The notes below the pieces were generated by a model. That model did not search any database, was not told the DNA's origin, and saw only the letters and a program-made list of their open reading frames with translations. A program made the translations under genes and the position numbers. From NCBI GenBank assembly GCA_002083555.1, contig MSXN01000009.1:186001-250000 (forward strand): DNA of 64,000 bases. The letters are read 5' to 3'. This document shows positions 34,511 through 42,681 of the stretch, piece after piece; position 1 is the first letter of the stretch, and each line of letters begins with the position of its first letter. This stretch comes from Nitrospira sp. ST-bin5 (GTDB lineage Bacteria > Nitrospirota > Nitrospiria > Nitrospirales > Nitrospiraceae).

Positions 34511-35629
34511 TCACAATCGGATTCGTCTCTCCTGGAACAATGTCACAGTGTCCTGCTCTTGCGCCGGGGCGCCGACATGGGCCTGTCCCATCGTGGCGGA
34601 GAGCACCTGCCGTTCATCGGACATGGTGTAGCTGCGTTGCAATTCGTGCAACAGGTTCTGGGTGCCGTCGAAGGCCTTTGGCATCTGCCCTGCCTGCACG
34701 GCTCGCAGATCGCTGGAAAGGGATTCGAGCGGTTCGATCACATGTTCGAGCTTCTGCCTGGTCATGTCCTGGAATTGCAGCGCCATCACGATGCCGGCGA
34801 TATCGGCGGACAGGCGCTCGGCCTGGGTCTGCGTCTCACTGACACTTGAGCATAATTGGACATTCTTGTCGGATAGGGAACGGGTCATGTGATCGAGCTT
34901 ATTTTTAGACTCGAGGGTCTTAGCCGGATTCACATTCGCCAGCGCTTTAATTTCGTGCATGGCCTGGTGGCTTTCCTGCTGCACATCAGTCACCAGCTTC
35001 TTGATGTTGATCGCCGCTTGGCCTGAACGATTCGCCAGCTTGCTGACTTCGTCTGCTACGACGGCAAATCCGCGGCCGTGTTCGCCCGCGCGGGCTGCTT
35101 CGATGGCCGCGTTTAAAGAGAGCAGTCGGGTTTGGTCGGCGATGAATGTGATTTCACTGAGGATGCCGCTGATGGCCTTGGTGCTGTGGTCCATTTTGTC
35201 CATCGTGTTGGACACGCTCCTGGCGATGGTGGCCGACATGGTCACGTCCGCCACGAATTGGGCCAGAATGCTGCTGGTTTCCCCCACGATGGAGGTTCCG
35301 CCGGTTCCTCCATCTGAAAAAAGAGCCGCGGCTTCGGCGGCTTGTGTCCTGGCTCGTTGGGCGATGTCTTGAAAGCGCTGGCCCAGGTCCATGATGGCCT
35401 GCTCGGTTTGCGCGATGACGCCACGCAACTGCCCATTCAAAATCGGGAGGAGGGGCTCCAAGGTTGCGCAAATGGCCACTTCATGTTGGGCGCGGGCCTC
35501 GGCTTGAGCCGCGGCGACGCGGACTCCTTCACCGGAGCGCTGATGGTCCAGACGCCGCCGGTAGTGCCAGGCAGCTCCCAGTCCACCGCAGACAGCGCCG
35601 ACTGTCAGAAAAGCAACCTCATTCCACAT
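34511..35629 (-). CDS. MCP-like protein with a CheZ-type FQDxxxQ motif
   Basis: 372 residues. One N-terminal transmembrane helix (about 5-22) and no periplasmic domain; helical region, then an MCP signalling core with tip ITFIADQTRLLSLNAAIEAA and AVVADEVSKLANRS. Near the end it has ADIAGIVMALQFQDMTRQ (275-292), whose D288 and Q292 match the catalytic D-xxx-Q of CheZ in spacing and context. It precedes a cheY. Translation is coupled to the STAS gene upstream (TAATG). Receptor, scaffold or CheY phosphatase roles are all possible. Confidence 0.8.
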   Translation of the reverse strand: MWNEVAFLTVGAVCGGLGAAWHYRRRLDHQRSGEGVRVAAAQAEARAQHEVAICATLEPLLPILNGQLRGVIAQTEQAIMDLGQRFQDIAQRARTQAAEAAALFSDGGTGGTSIVGETSSILAQFVADVTMSATIARSVSNTMDKMDHSTKAISGILSEITFIADQTRLLSLNAAIEAARAGEHGRGFAVVADEVSKLANRSGQAAINIKKLVTDVQQESHQAMHEIKALANVNPAKTLESKNKLDHMTRSLSDKNVQLCSSVSETQTQAERLSADIAGIVMALQFQDMTRQKLEHVIEPLESLSSDLRAVQAGQMPKAFDGTQNLLHELQRSYTMSDERQVLSATMGQAHVGAPAQEQDTVTLFQERRIRL

Positions 35630-35898
35630 TATGGCGTCACCAGTTCCTTTGCCCGGTCCCATCCCATCTGGGTCAGCCGGGAAACGACATCGACCGGCAC
35701 ATTGATGAACTGAACGGACTTGGATTGGCCGACCGCAACGAGGAGCTGAAGAGCGGAAATATCACACGCGCCCGTGTGCCCCAGATCAATGGTGACACCC
35801 CTACCTAGGTCCAGGGCCGCCTGCAACTGAGCCTTGAATTCCGCAATCTCAAATATGGTGATGTCGCCGGTTGGCGCGCAGAGCGTTGAGTCAGTCAT
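35629..35898 (-). CDS. STAS-domain protein heading the chemotaxis array
   Basis: 89-residue STAS domain, MlaB-like in size, with acceptor loop GACDISALQLLVA (Ser 48). GGAG upstream. First gene after the sigma-28-like promoter and coupled to the MCP-like gene. The Asp-Ile-Ser loop suggests it can be phosphorylated, perhaps by the HATPase protein 12 kb downstream in the same array. Distinct from the two other STAS proteins. Confidence 0.8.
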   Translation of the reverse strand: MTDSTLCAPTGDITIFEIAEFKAQLQAALDLGRGVTIDLGHTGACDISALQLLVAVGQSKSVQFINVPVDVVSRLTQMGWDRAKELVTP

Positions 35899-35950
35899 GG
35901 CATCTCCATACGGTCACACAATGAAGGTAATCATTCTACGAGCAACTACC

Positions 35951-35977
35951 GTATCGGTGACTGGTAGAAATACTTGA
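35951..35977 (-). promoter_or_regulatory. Sigma-28-like promoter of chemotaxis array 1
   Basis: On the minus strand: TCAAGTAT, 11 nt, ACCGATAC, close to the flagellar FliA consensus (TAAAGTTT-N11-GCCGATAA). The same CTCTCAAGT...CCGATA pattern occurs upstream of fliC and of the HTH gene. About 50 nt before the STAS start, so it can drive the whole minus-strand array. Confidence 0.72.
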
Positions 35978-36028
35978 GAGGGGGTGTGGGAATTACCTGA
36001 GGCCGCTGTCAGCTTGGGATTTTCATGA

Positions 36029-36847
36029 TTACGGCAGGGGTGAGCGATTATCGGGAAACGCCGGTTGCGTGGGAATGCCTCTTGTTTCGTCCGATGCGGC
36101 TCGGGGAGCATCCTCCATCTGTTCCAGCCGCTGCGGCGCATGTTCCAGAATCACCACTTCAACCCGCCGGTTTTTGGCGCGCTGTTCGGGCGTGAGGTTT
36201 TCGACCAGAGGTCTGGAGTCGGCATAGCCGAGCGCCGCGAGGTGCTCAGCCGGCACCGAGTAGAGTTCCGATAAGACCCGGACCACGATGACGGCGCGGG
36301 TGGCCGACAATTCCCAATTCGACGGAAACAGCGTGGTGCGAATCGGCACATTGTCCGTATGCCCTTCGACGCGCACGTGCCGGTTGAGCTCGATCATGGC
36401 TTGGGAAAGTCCCTGAAGAAAGGGCAAGGCTTCGGGGCGAACGGCGGCTTCTCCGCTATTAAAGAGGACTTGATCCGGAATGGTGATGACGATGTCCCCG
36501 TTCAACTTTTCTTGGAGCTGCATGAAGTCGAACTCCGAGTTTTGCTTCATGTTCTTCACCAGCTCGCGCATTTTGCGAATCGCTACTTCTTTTTGTCCGG
36601 GGAGGTTTTGCGACATGAGCGTGGGCCGTTGATGCCCAAGGGTAAAGGCCAGTGCGGAGGCGGGAGGCGTGGCAATTGGATGCAAGGCTGCCCTGATCGA
36701 ATCGCTGACCGTGCGATATTTGCCCTCATTGACGGAGGAGACGGAATACATCACAACGAAGAAGGCAAACAGCAATGTGATGAAGTCGGCGTAAGATACC
36801 AGCCAGCGTTCATGGTTCTCGTGTTCTTCGTGTTTGTGTTTGGCCAT
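36029..36847 (-). CDS. motB: Flagellar stator protein MotB
   Basis: 272 residues. Single transmembrane helix near the N terminus containing the proton- or ion-binding Asp in SYADFITLLFAFFVVMYS; plug region; OmpA-like peptidoglycan-binding domain (about 110-235) with VEGHTDNVPIRT and NWELSATRAVIVVRVL and NRRVEVVI. C-terminal 35 residues are disordered. Anchors the stator to the cell wall. 75 nt after motA, with a GTGAAGCG repeat between. Confidence 0.94.
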   Translation of the reverse strand: MAKHKHEEHENHERWLVSYADFITLLFAFFVVMYSVSSVNEGKYRTVSDSIRAALHPIATPPASALAFTLGHQRPTLMSQNLPGQKEVAIRKMRELVKNMKQNSEFDFMQLQEKLNGDIVITIPDQVLFNSGEAAVRPEALPFLQGLSQAMIELNRHVRVEGHTDNVPIRTTLFPSNWELSATRAVIVVRVLSELYSVPAEHLAALGYADSRPLVENLTPEQRAKNRRVEVVILEHAPQRLEQMEDAPRAASDETRGIPTQPAFPDNRSPLP

Positions 36848-36860
36848 TTAAATCCCTGAA

Positions 36861-36926
36861 GGGTGAAGCGTGAAACGTGAAGCGTCCGAGTTCGGAACGA
36901 GATACGCTTCACGAAGGACGCTTCAC
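36861..36926. repeat. GTGAAGCG-type inverted repeat between motA and motB
   Basis: GGTGAAGCGTGAAACGTG and further units (36861-36887) face ACGCTTCACGAAGGACGCTTCAC (36904-36926); the best stem is GAAGCGTCC/GGACGCTTC. The right arm includes the last bases of motA. Degenerate intergenic repeat; it may tune motA versus motB levels, which are about 5:2 in the stator. Confidence 0.6.
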
Positions 36927-37693
36927 TTCTTTGTTTCCTTCGTGCGTTCCTCGTGCGGCAGGAAGCTTTCCAGCTTTTCCTGGAGCAGCCGGGGATTCTC
37001 GCCTTGGGCCAGGCCGACCAGTCCCATGATGATGATGCTGCGCGCCCCGGACTCTTCCTTCAGCTTCATCTTGATCTTGTTCGCGAAGGGCAGAAAAAAG
37101 AGGTTGGCGAGGCCGACGCCGTATACCGTGGCCACGAAGGCCACCGCGATGCCGCCGCCCAGCTTGGACGGATCGGCCAGGTTTTCCATCACGTGGATCA
37201 GTCCCAAGACCGCGCCCAAGATGCCGACGGTCGGAGCATAACCGCCGGCGGCCTCCCACACTTTGGCGGCTTTCACGCCGGCTTCTTCGTGATGCTCGAC
37301 TTCGATTTCCAGAATTTCGTGCACGGCTTTCGGATCGGTTCCGTCCACGATGAGCTGCACGCCCTTCTTGAAGAACGGATCCTTGATGTCCTTGAGTTTG
37401 CCTTCCAGCGCCAGCAGTCCTTGTTTACGCGATACCGTGGCCAGATCCAGAATCAACTTGATCGTGCCCTTGGTATCGACGGGGGTGTTGCCGAACACCA
37501 TGCCGAGCGATCCCAAGGACTTGAGCACGACCGACAGCGGATTTTGCACGCAGCAGGCGCCGATCGTGCCTCCGGCCACGATGATGAAGGCCGTGAGCTG
37601 CATGATGGAGCTGAGGTGACCGCCCTCCAGCGCCTGCCCGCCGATAATCGATCCGATCGAGAGTACGATTCCGAGTATTGTCGCGATATCCAC
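36923..37693 (-). CDS. motA: Flagellar stator protein MotA
   Basis: 256 residues, four transmembrane helices (about 5-22, 30-50, 150-170, 180-200) and a cytoplasmic loop with charged residues that touch FliG. Signatures: GVKAAKVWEAAGGYAPTVGI and AVLGLIHVMENL, AFVATVYGVGLANLFFLPFA. It starts with GTG; AAGGA lies about 10 nt upstream. MotA/PomA family; the coupling ion (H+ or Na+) is not decided here. Confidence 0.95.
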   Translation of the reverse strand: MDIATILGIVLSIGSIIGGQALEGGHLSSIMQLTAFIIVAGGTIGACCVQNPLSVVLKSLGSLGMVFGNTPVDTKGTIKLILDLATVSRKQGLLALEGKLKDIKDPFFKKGVQLIVDGTDPKAVHEILEIEVEHHEEAGVKAAKVWEAAGGYAPTVGILGAVLGLIHVMENLADPSKLGGGIAVAFVATVYGVGLANLFFLPFANKIKMKLKEESGARSIIIMGLVGLAQGENPRLLQEKLESFLPHEERTKETKK

Positions 37694-37824
37694 GAAGACA
37701 TATTCCTTACAATGCGAAGGCTTGTGCGAGAGCCCTCATGTGATGCCTGATGCCTACTTTTGAACTATTGCGCCGAGAATTCCGCCTCTGTTAGGGTGCG
37801 CTACCCAACAGAAGGAGTCTGCGC

Positions 37825-38061
37825 ATGGATTCGTCCGACAGTTTGATGCTCGATGCCAAGCAAGCCATTCTGGAGGAACAGCATCGCCGGTTTCAGGCGC
37901 TCCAGAAGGAAGGCAAGTGGGCGGAGGCGATGCAACAGTTCCAGACCACGATGCATTGTGCCTCGGATCTGTTGACGGATTCTCTGACCTTGCTCGAACG
38001 GGTGCTTGAAACACATCGCCAGCCCCCTCCGGAGAATCCTCAGAACGGTCCCCTCGCATAA
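37825..38061 (+). CDS. Small helical protein of unknown function
   Basis: 78 residues, predicted mostly alpha-helical (LMLDAKQAILEEQHRRFQAL, then WAEAMQQFQTTMHCASDLL), no signal or membrane segment. AAGGAG 8 nt before the ATG. It is the only plus-strand gene inside the chemotaxis-motility block, divergent from motA and ending 2 nt from the cheW stop. No family recognised; a small regulator of motility is a guess. Confidence 0.6.
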   Translation: MDSSDSLMLDAKQAILEEQHRRFQALQKEGKWAEAMQQFQTTMHCASDLLTDSLTLLERVLETHRQPPPENPQNGPLA

Positions 38062-38063
38062 CG

Positions 38064-38591
38064 CTAGTGTGTGGCCGCCTCCATGGCCGCCTGCTCGCTC
38101 GGCAGGAGCAGCCGATTCAGGTCCAGCACGATCAGCAGCCGGTCATCGATCCGCCCGACCCCCTGGGTAAATTCTGCGCCGGCTGAATTGCCGACGGAGG
38201 GGGGCGGTTCGATCATGACTTTGGGCAGCCGCAGGACTTCCACCACTTCATCGACGATGAGGCCGACCATCCGCTGCCGGACCAGCACCACCATGATGCG
38301 TGAGTTGTCCGTCCGTTCGACGGTCGAGAGACCGAACCGCCGGCGGAGATCCAGCACCGGGATGATTCGCCCGCGGAGGTTGATGACCCCTTCGACGAAG
38401 TACGGTGCTTTGGGGACGCGCGTGACTTCGACCATGCGGTTGATTTCCTGCACACTGAGCACATCGAGCGCGAATTCTTCCTGGGCAATCCGGCAGGTGA
38501 CGAATTGCACCAGGTCGTCCCCGCCTTTGCCGGTGCCGCTGGGCCCGGCTCCCTGCTGAACCTGGCCCGGCGTTTTCTCTTCGACAATCAT
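38064..38591 (-). CDS. cheW: Chemotaxis coupling protein CheW (system 2)
   Basis: 175 residues. CheW fold: VQFVTCRIAQEEFALDVLSV, GVINLRGRIIPVLDLRRRF and MVGLIVDEVVEVLRL. ATG at 38591 has AAGGAG upstream. A glycine-rich N-terminal extension of about 25 residues precedes the domain. Partner of the heme-type receptor immediately upstream and of the second CheA. Confidence 0.93.
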   Translation of the reverse strand: MIVEEKTPGQVQQGAGPSGTGKGGDDLVQFVTCRIAQEEFALDVLSVQEINRMVEVTRVPKAPYFVEGVINLRGRIIPVLDLRRRFGLSTVERTDNSRIMVVLVRQRMVGLIVDEVVEVLRLPKVMIEPPPSVGNSAGAEFTQGVGRIDDRLLIVLDLNRLLLPSEQAAMEAATH

Positions 38592-38657
38592 CAGTCTCTC
38601 CTTGTGTTGCGGGTCGCTCGGTCCGGCGCGCACCGCTGTCGGCGCGCGCCGGGGTTC

Positions 38658-40343
38658 TTAGAGCTTGAAGGACCCGACAATGCCTTGGAGTTCGGTGGCC
38701 AACTGGCTCAGGTCATGACTGGCCTTCGCCGATTCGTTGGCGCCGGACGCCGATTCCTTGGTGACCTTCGCGACGTTTTCGATATCGGTCGCGATCTGTT
38801 GGGTCGCGACCGATTGTTCTTCGGAGGCGACCGCGATCTGCCTGATCATGTCGGCGCTCTCTGAGACCATTTCGACGATGCGAGAGAGCGCTTCGCCGGT
38901 CCGGTTCACGAGATCTACGCCGCTGGTCACCTTCACGGTCCCCTGCTGCATCGACTCGACCGCGCCGCGGGTATCCTGTTGGATCTGGCGGATCATGTCG
39001 CCGATTTCCTTCGTGGCTTTCGTCGTCCGTTCGGCCAGCTTTCTGACTTCGTCGGCGACGACCGCGAACCCCCGTCCCTGCTCACCGGCGCGGGCCGCTT
39101 CGATGGCCGCATTCAAGGCCAGCAAGTTGGTCTGGTCGGCGATGTCTTCGATGACCCGGACGATTTCGCCGATCTGATCGGACGACTTGCCGAGTTCCGC
39201 AATGATGGTCGCCGAGCTGGATACGGCATCCGAGAGCTGTTGCATGCCTGAGATGGTGTCGGAGACCACCGAGCCGCCGTCCTTGGCGGTCTTGACGGTC
39301 TCCTGGGCGAGCGTCGCCGCTTTCCCTGAGTTCTGCGCCACCTGGCTGACCGTCGCGTTCATCTCTTCGACCGCCGCGGCGGTCTGCGAGGCGCGCGACG
39401 TGAGCGTGTCGGTGCCCTTGGAGATTTCTTCGGCTGTGGCGGATAGCTCGACCGACGCAGAGGCGACCTTGTCGGTCACGTGAGCCACTTTGCTGATCAT
39501 GCCTTGCAGCTTTTCAATAAACTGATTGAAGTAGCCGCCAAGCGTGGCGATCTCGTCCGTGCCATGCACCGGCACCCGTTTCGTCAGGTCTCCTTCACCC
39601 TGGGCGATGTCTTTGGAGATGGCAGCCATCTCATGAATCGGCTTCAAGACAATCGCGCGGAGGAGCGCATAGGTCAGTCCGACGATCAGCAGGACCATTC
39701 CGGCCATCAGACCGACGGTATTCATTAAGGCCTTGTCTGAATTATCTTTCGCAATGGACATCCGGCTGTTGATGACCAGTGCGCCCAGGGTATCCCCTAC
39801 CTGTTTGTCGGTGTGGCAGGAAATGCAGGCAGCCGACGTAGCCTTGTCGGATATGGCCCGACGAAACGTCAGAGCGCCGTTCATGTCTTCACGGCGGCTA
39901 TAGCTGTCGGCTCCAGACGCAAGAGCTTTTAGGGCCTCCGTTTCAAAGCCGTCTTTCGGAAGATTGTTTGAATTGAGTGGGCTCTGCGAAATGTATCGGA
40001 AATTCATCGTCCCGCTCTTCATCAACTCTTCGCCGATTTCCCGTGCGGCTGTGGCAGGGAACGGAATGGCATTGGGGTCATTGGCATGGTCTTTCGCTGT
40101 AATGATCTCGCTGCCGACTTTGCTCTTCTTGATTTTCGCGACGTAGTTGGTCGCGATGTAGGCACGGGACGTCTGCACCACGGCCTCGATCTGCTTGAGC
40201 CGCTGAGTCAACAGTTCGTCCAGATTGGCGTCGGCCTGGCGGCTGAGAATGACATAGCCACCTGCCATAATAGCCACAGCCACGAGACAGATGGCGGTCA
40301 CGAATTTGGGCCCGATGTTCATATTCTTAACCAACTGGTTCAT
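38658..40343 (-). CDS. Chemoreceptor with periplasmic c-type heme domain
   Basis: 561 residues. Transmembrane helices at about 12-35 and 207-230 enclose a periplasmic domain of the DUF3365/Tll0287-like type with heme-attachment motif CISCH (173-177). HAMP follows (231-283), then an MCP signalling domain with tip EDIADQTNLLALNAAIEAAR. The heme would make it a redox, NO or oxygen sensor. AGGAGG precedes the start. No pentapeptide tether for CheR is seen. Confidence 0.93.
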   Translation of the reverse strand: MNQLVKNMNIGPKFVTAICLVAVAIMAGGYVILSRQADANLDELLTQRLKQIEAVVQTSRAYIATNYVAKIKKSKVGSEIITAKDHANDPNAIPFPATAAREIGEELMKSGTMNFRYISQSPLNSNNLPKDGFETEALKALASGADSYSRREDMNGALTFRRAISDKATSAACISCHTDKQVGDTLGALVINSRMSIAKDNSDKALMNTVGLMAGMVLLIVGLTYALLRAIVLKPIHEMAAISKDIAQGEGDLTKRVPVHGTDEIATLGGYFNQFIEKLQGMISKVAHVTDKVASASVELSATAEEISKGTDTLTSRASQTAAAVEEMNATVSQVAQNSGKAATLAQETVKTAKDGGSVVSDTISGMQQLSDAVSSSATIIAELGKSSDQIGEIVRVIEDIADQTNLLALNAAIEAARAGEQGRGFAVVADEVRKLAERTTKATKEIGDMIRQIQQDTRGAVESMQQGTVKVTSGVDLVNRTGEALSRIVEMVSESADMIRQIAVASEEQSVATQQIATDIENVAKVTKESASGANESAKASHDLSQLATELQGIVGSFKL

Positions 40344-40422
40344 AGGTCCTCCTACCTGCTGCTTGTGAATGAAGTGAGTGCGTGCCCTGTCATTTCTTTC
40401 TCACTCGCCTCATGCCATACGG

Positions 40423-40476
40423 CATGTTCAACACCTCGCCGGTGAGGTAGGAGTGGTCACTACCTTATCGGCACCC
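40423..40476 (-). pseudogene. Decayed copy of a cheB 3' end
   Basis: The minus strand reads GCCGATAAGGTAGTGACC, then GGCGAGGTGTTGAACATG, matching the last 16 codons of the cheB just upstream (GCGGATAAAGTC...GGCGAAGTGTTGAACATG) with substitutions and one base missing (47 versus 48 nt). A shorter copy of the same end (GAGGTGTTGACTATG) lies at about 40496-40520. Together they look like relics of tandem duplication at the cheB end. Confidence 0.55.
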
Positions 40477-40528
40477 TTCGTCTGATCCTGTACTGCTAGG
40501 CCATAGTCAACACCTCGCGGACAGAGGG

Positions 40529-40558
40529 ATCGAACCGGCCTGCTCGGCAGGGTTCGAT
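40529..40558 (-). terminator. Hairpin after cheB (system 2)
   Basis: ATCGAACC / GGTTCGAT outer stem with an inner CCTGC/GCAGG stem, 15 nt after the cheB stop. GC-rich but without a T-run. Probably a transcript end or processing site ahead of the MCP gene. Confidence 0.5.
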
Positions 40559-40572
40559 GGATCCTCTCTCAT

Positions 40573-41643
40573 TTAGACCATGTTCAACACTTCGCCGACG
40601 ATATGCGGCAACGGGACGACTTTATCCGCACAGCCCGCTTCCACGACCGCCTTCGGCATGCCATAGACGATGCAGGTGTTTTCATCCTGCACGATCGTAC
40701 GGCCTTTCGAGGCCTTGATGGCCTTCATCCCTTCAAGCCCGTCATGGCCCATGCCGGTGAGAATGACGCCGATGCCGCGCTCTCCATACAGGGCCGCGAC
40801 CGACTGCAGCATGATGTCCGCGGCCGGCGCATGCAGATGCTTTTCATAGTTCGGGCTCAGCGACACCACATTGGTGGTGATGGATTTCTTCTTGACGCGA
40901 AATTGGACCCCTCCGGGGGCGATGAGGACGCGGCCGGCTTTCACCTCATCCCCGTCGACCGCTTCTTTGACTTCCAACGGACAAATCTGATTCATGCGAT
41001 CGGCAAAGGGTTTGGTAAACGATTTGGGCATGTGTTGCACGATAACGATGCCTGCGGGAAAATCAGCGGGTAGCATCGGCAGGATTTCCATGAGAGCCTG
41101 CGGGCCCCCCGTCGAGCAGCCGATCGCCACGATGCGATTGCCGCGGGTGACACTGATGGAATGCGCCGACAAGGCGCCACCCGCCGGCTTGACGATCGTG
41201 GCCATCGGGCCGCTGCTTCGCCGGATGGCCAGCTTGCCGGTCGCCTGGCTGGCGCCCACGATCTTTGCCACCAGGGACCGTTCGATTTCGACGATATTGG
41301 TGGCCACGCCGTCCAATTGCTTGGGGATGAAGTCAACGGCCCCGTACTCCAGGGCTTTCAGCGTATCGTTGGCGCCTTCCGTCGTGAGCGAACTCACCAT
41401 GATGATGGGGACCGGAGATTCCGCCATGATGCGCCTGACCGCTTCAATCCCGTTCATGCCGGGCATTTCAACGTCCATGGTCACGACGTCCGGCTTCAAC
41501 GTCTTGACCTGTTGAATCGCTTCCTCCCCGTTTCGGGCCAAGCCCACGACGGCGATGCGAGGATCGCTGGTCATCATTGCCGATAGACTCTTTCTCATGA
41601 ACGTCGAGTCATCGACGACGAGCACTTGGATTGTCTTGGCCAT
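40573..41643 (-). CDS. cheB: Chemotaxis methylesterase CheB (system 2)
   Basis: 356 residues. Receiver with VVDDSTFMRKSL and D in VTMDVEMPGMNG, Lys in FIPKQLD; esterase domain with Ser in AIGCSTGGPQA, His in VQHMPKSFT and Asp in LTGMGHDGLEG. Clearly diverged from the first CheB, which has GSSTGG. ATG at 41643 with AAGGACGG upstream. Confidence 0.95.
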   Translation of the reverse strand: MAKTIQVLVVDDSTFMRKSLSAMMTSDPRIAVVGLARNGEEAIQQVKTLKPDVVTMDVEMPGMNGIEAVRRIMAESPVPIIMVSSLTTEGANDTLKALEYGAVDFIPKQLDGVATNIVEIERSLVAKIVGASQATGKLAIRRSSGPMATIVKPAGGALSAHSISVTRGNRIVAIGCSTGGPQALMEILPMLPADFPAGIVIVQHMPKSFTKPFADRMNQICPLEVKEAVDGDEVKAGRVLIAPGGVQFRVKKKSITTNVVSLSPNYEKHLHAPAADIMLQSVAALYGERGIGVILTGMGHDGLEGMKAIKASKGRTIVQDENTCIVYGMPKAVVEAGCADKVVPLPHIVGEVLNMV

Positions 41644-41694
41644 AAACGGTTCCGTCCTTTTCCCACGCACCGCTCAACCGCCGCGTCCCGTCGG

Positions 41695-42648
41695 CTACAG
41701 GATGTAGCGCATCAATTTGCTGGAAAATTCTTTCGGATCGAATTTCGTGACATAGTCCGTCGCTCCGACTTGCGCGCCTTTTTCCTGATTGCAGCTGCCC
41801 GTCAGAGACGAGTGCAGCACGACGGGGAGATGGGCCAGTCTCGGATCGGAACGAATGTGCTTGGTCAGGGTAAAGCCGTCCATGTCCGGCATTTCAATGT
41901 CGCTGAGGATCAGTTGAATCCGATTGACTTGCGGCAGGCCCTGATTCACCGCGTCCTCGGCGAGTTCCGTGAGGTAATCCCAGGCTTCCTTTCCGGTCGT
42001 CGTTTGAATGTAGGCGACGCCCAACTTTTCGAGGGCTTTGCGGATCTGGGTTCTGGCGACAGAGGAATCGTCGGCAAACAGGACGCATTTCGTCTTCAAT
42101 TCTGGGCGCTCAGCCAGGCCGGCGTACACTTCTTCGTCCGGGCGAGGGCAGATATCGCTCAGCACTTTCTCAACATCCAGGATCAACACCATGCGGCTGT
42201 CGTCGAGCATGGTGACGGCGGTGACGGCCCCCTTGTTATTTTCCCGGACGAGCGCCGGCGGTGTTTTGATCTTGGACCAGGAGGTCCGGATGATGCGATC
42301 GACCGCCGCGACATGGAAGGCCTGCAAGCTGGCATTGTATTCGGTGATGATCAGGATGCCGTTTTCCTTGCACTCGGGCTTCGTGAGATCCACTTCCTGC
42401 TCGCCCAAGCCGAGGGCTCGTCTCAGGGCGATGACCGGCACCATGGTTCCTCGGATATTGGCCATGCCCAGAACGCGGCCATCCGCTTCCGGCACTCTGG
42501 TCAGGGGCGGCAACTTCATGACCTCGCGGACTTTGAACACGTTAATGCCGAAGACTTCACCGGTGCCCAGATGGAACAAGAGCAGTTCCATCTGATTGGC
42601 ACCCGCCAGTCTCGTGCGTGCGTCGATTTCATTGATCAGCGTAGACAT
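41695..42648 (-). CDS. cheV: CheV-type coupling protein (CheW plus receiver)
   Basis: 317 residues. CheW domain (about 15-165, with VFKVREVMKLPPLTRVPEAD and NIRGTMVPVIALRRAL) fused to a receiver (about 185-315) with LFADDSSVARTQI, phosphoacceptor in LILSDIEMPDMDG and Lys in YVTKFDP. CheV couples receptors to CheA and adapts via its receiver. ATG at 42648 with AAAGGAG upstream; the ORF's TTG six bases earlier is not needed. Confidence 0.94.
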   Translation of the reverse strand: MSTLINEIDARTRLAGANQMELLLFHLGTGEVFGINVFKVREVMKLPPLTRVPEADGRVLGMANIRGTMVPVIALRRALGLGEQEVDLTKPECKENGILIITEYNASLQAFHVAAVDRIIRTSWSKIKTPPALVRENNKGAVTAVTMLDDSRMVLILDVEKVLSDICPRPDEEVYAGLAERPELKTKCVLFADDSSVARTQIRKALEKLGVAYIQTTTGKEAWDYLTELAEDAVNQGLPQVNRIQLILSDIEMPDMDGFTLTKHIRSDPRLAHLPVVLHSSLTGSCNQEKGAQVGATDYVTKFDPKEFSSKLMRYIL

Positions 42649-42681
42649 CAGCAAACTCCTTTACGGCCCCTACCCGTTGTC

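Noticed and set aside
40462..40478. GCCGATAAG on the minus strand as a sigma-28 -10 box for the heme-receptor gene
   Set aside because: No TCAAGT-like -35 at 11 nt, and the sequence is explained by the decayed cheB copy (GCGGATAAAG).
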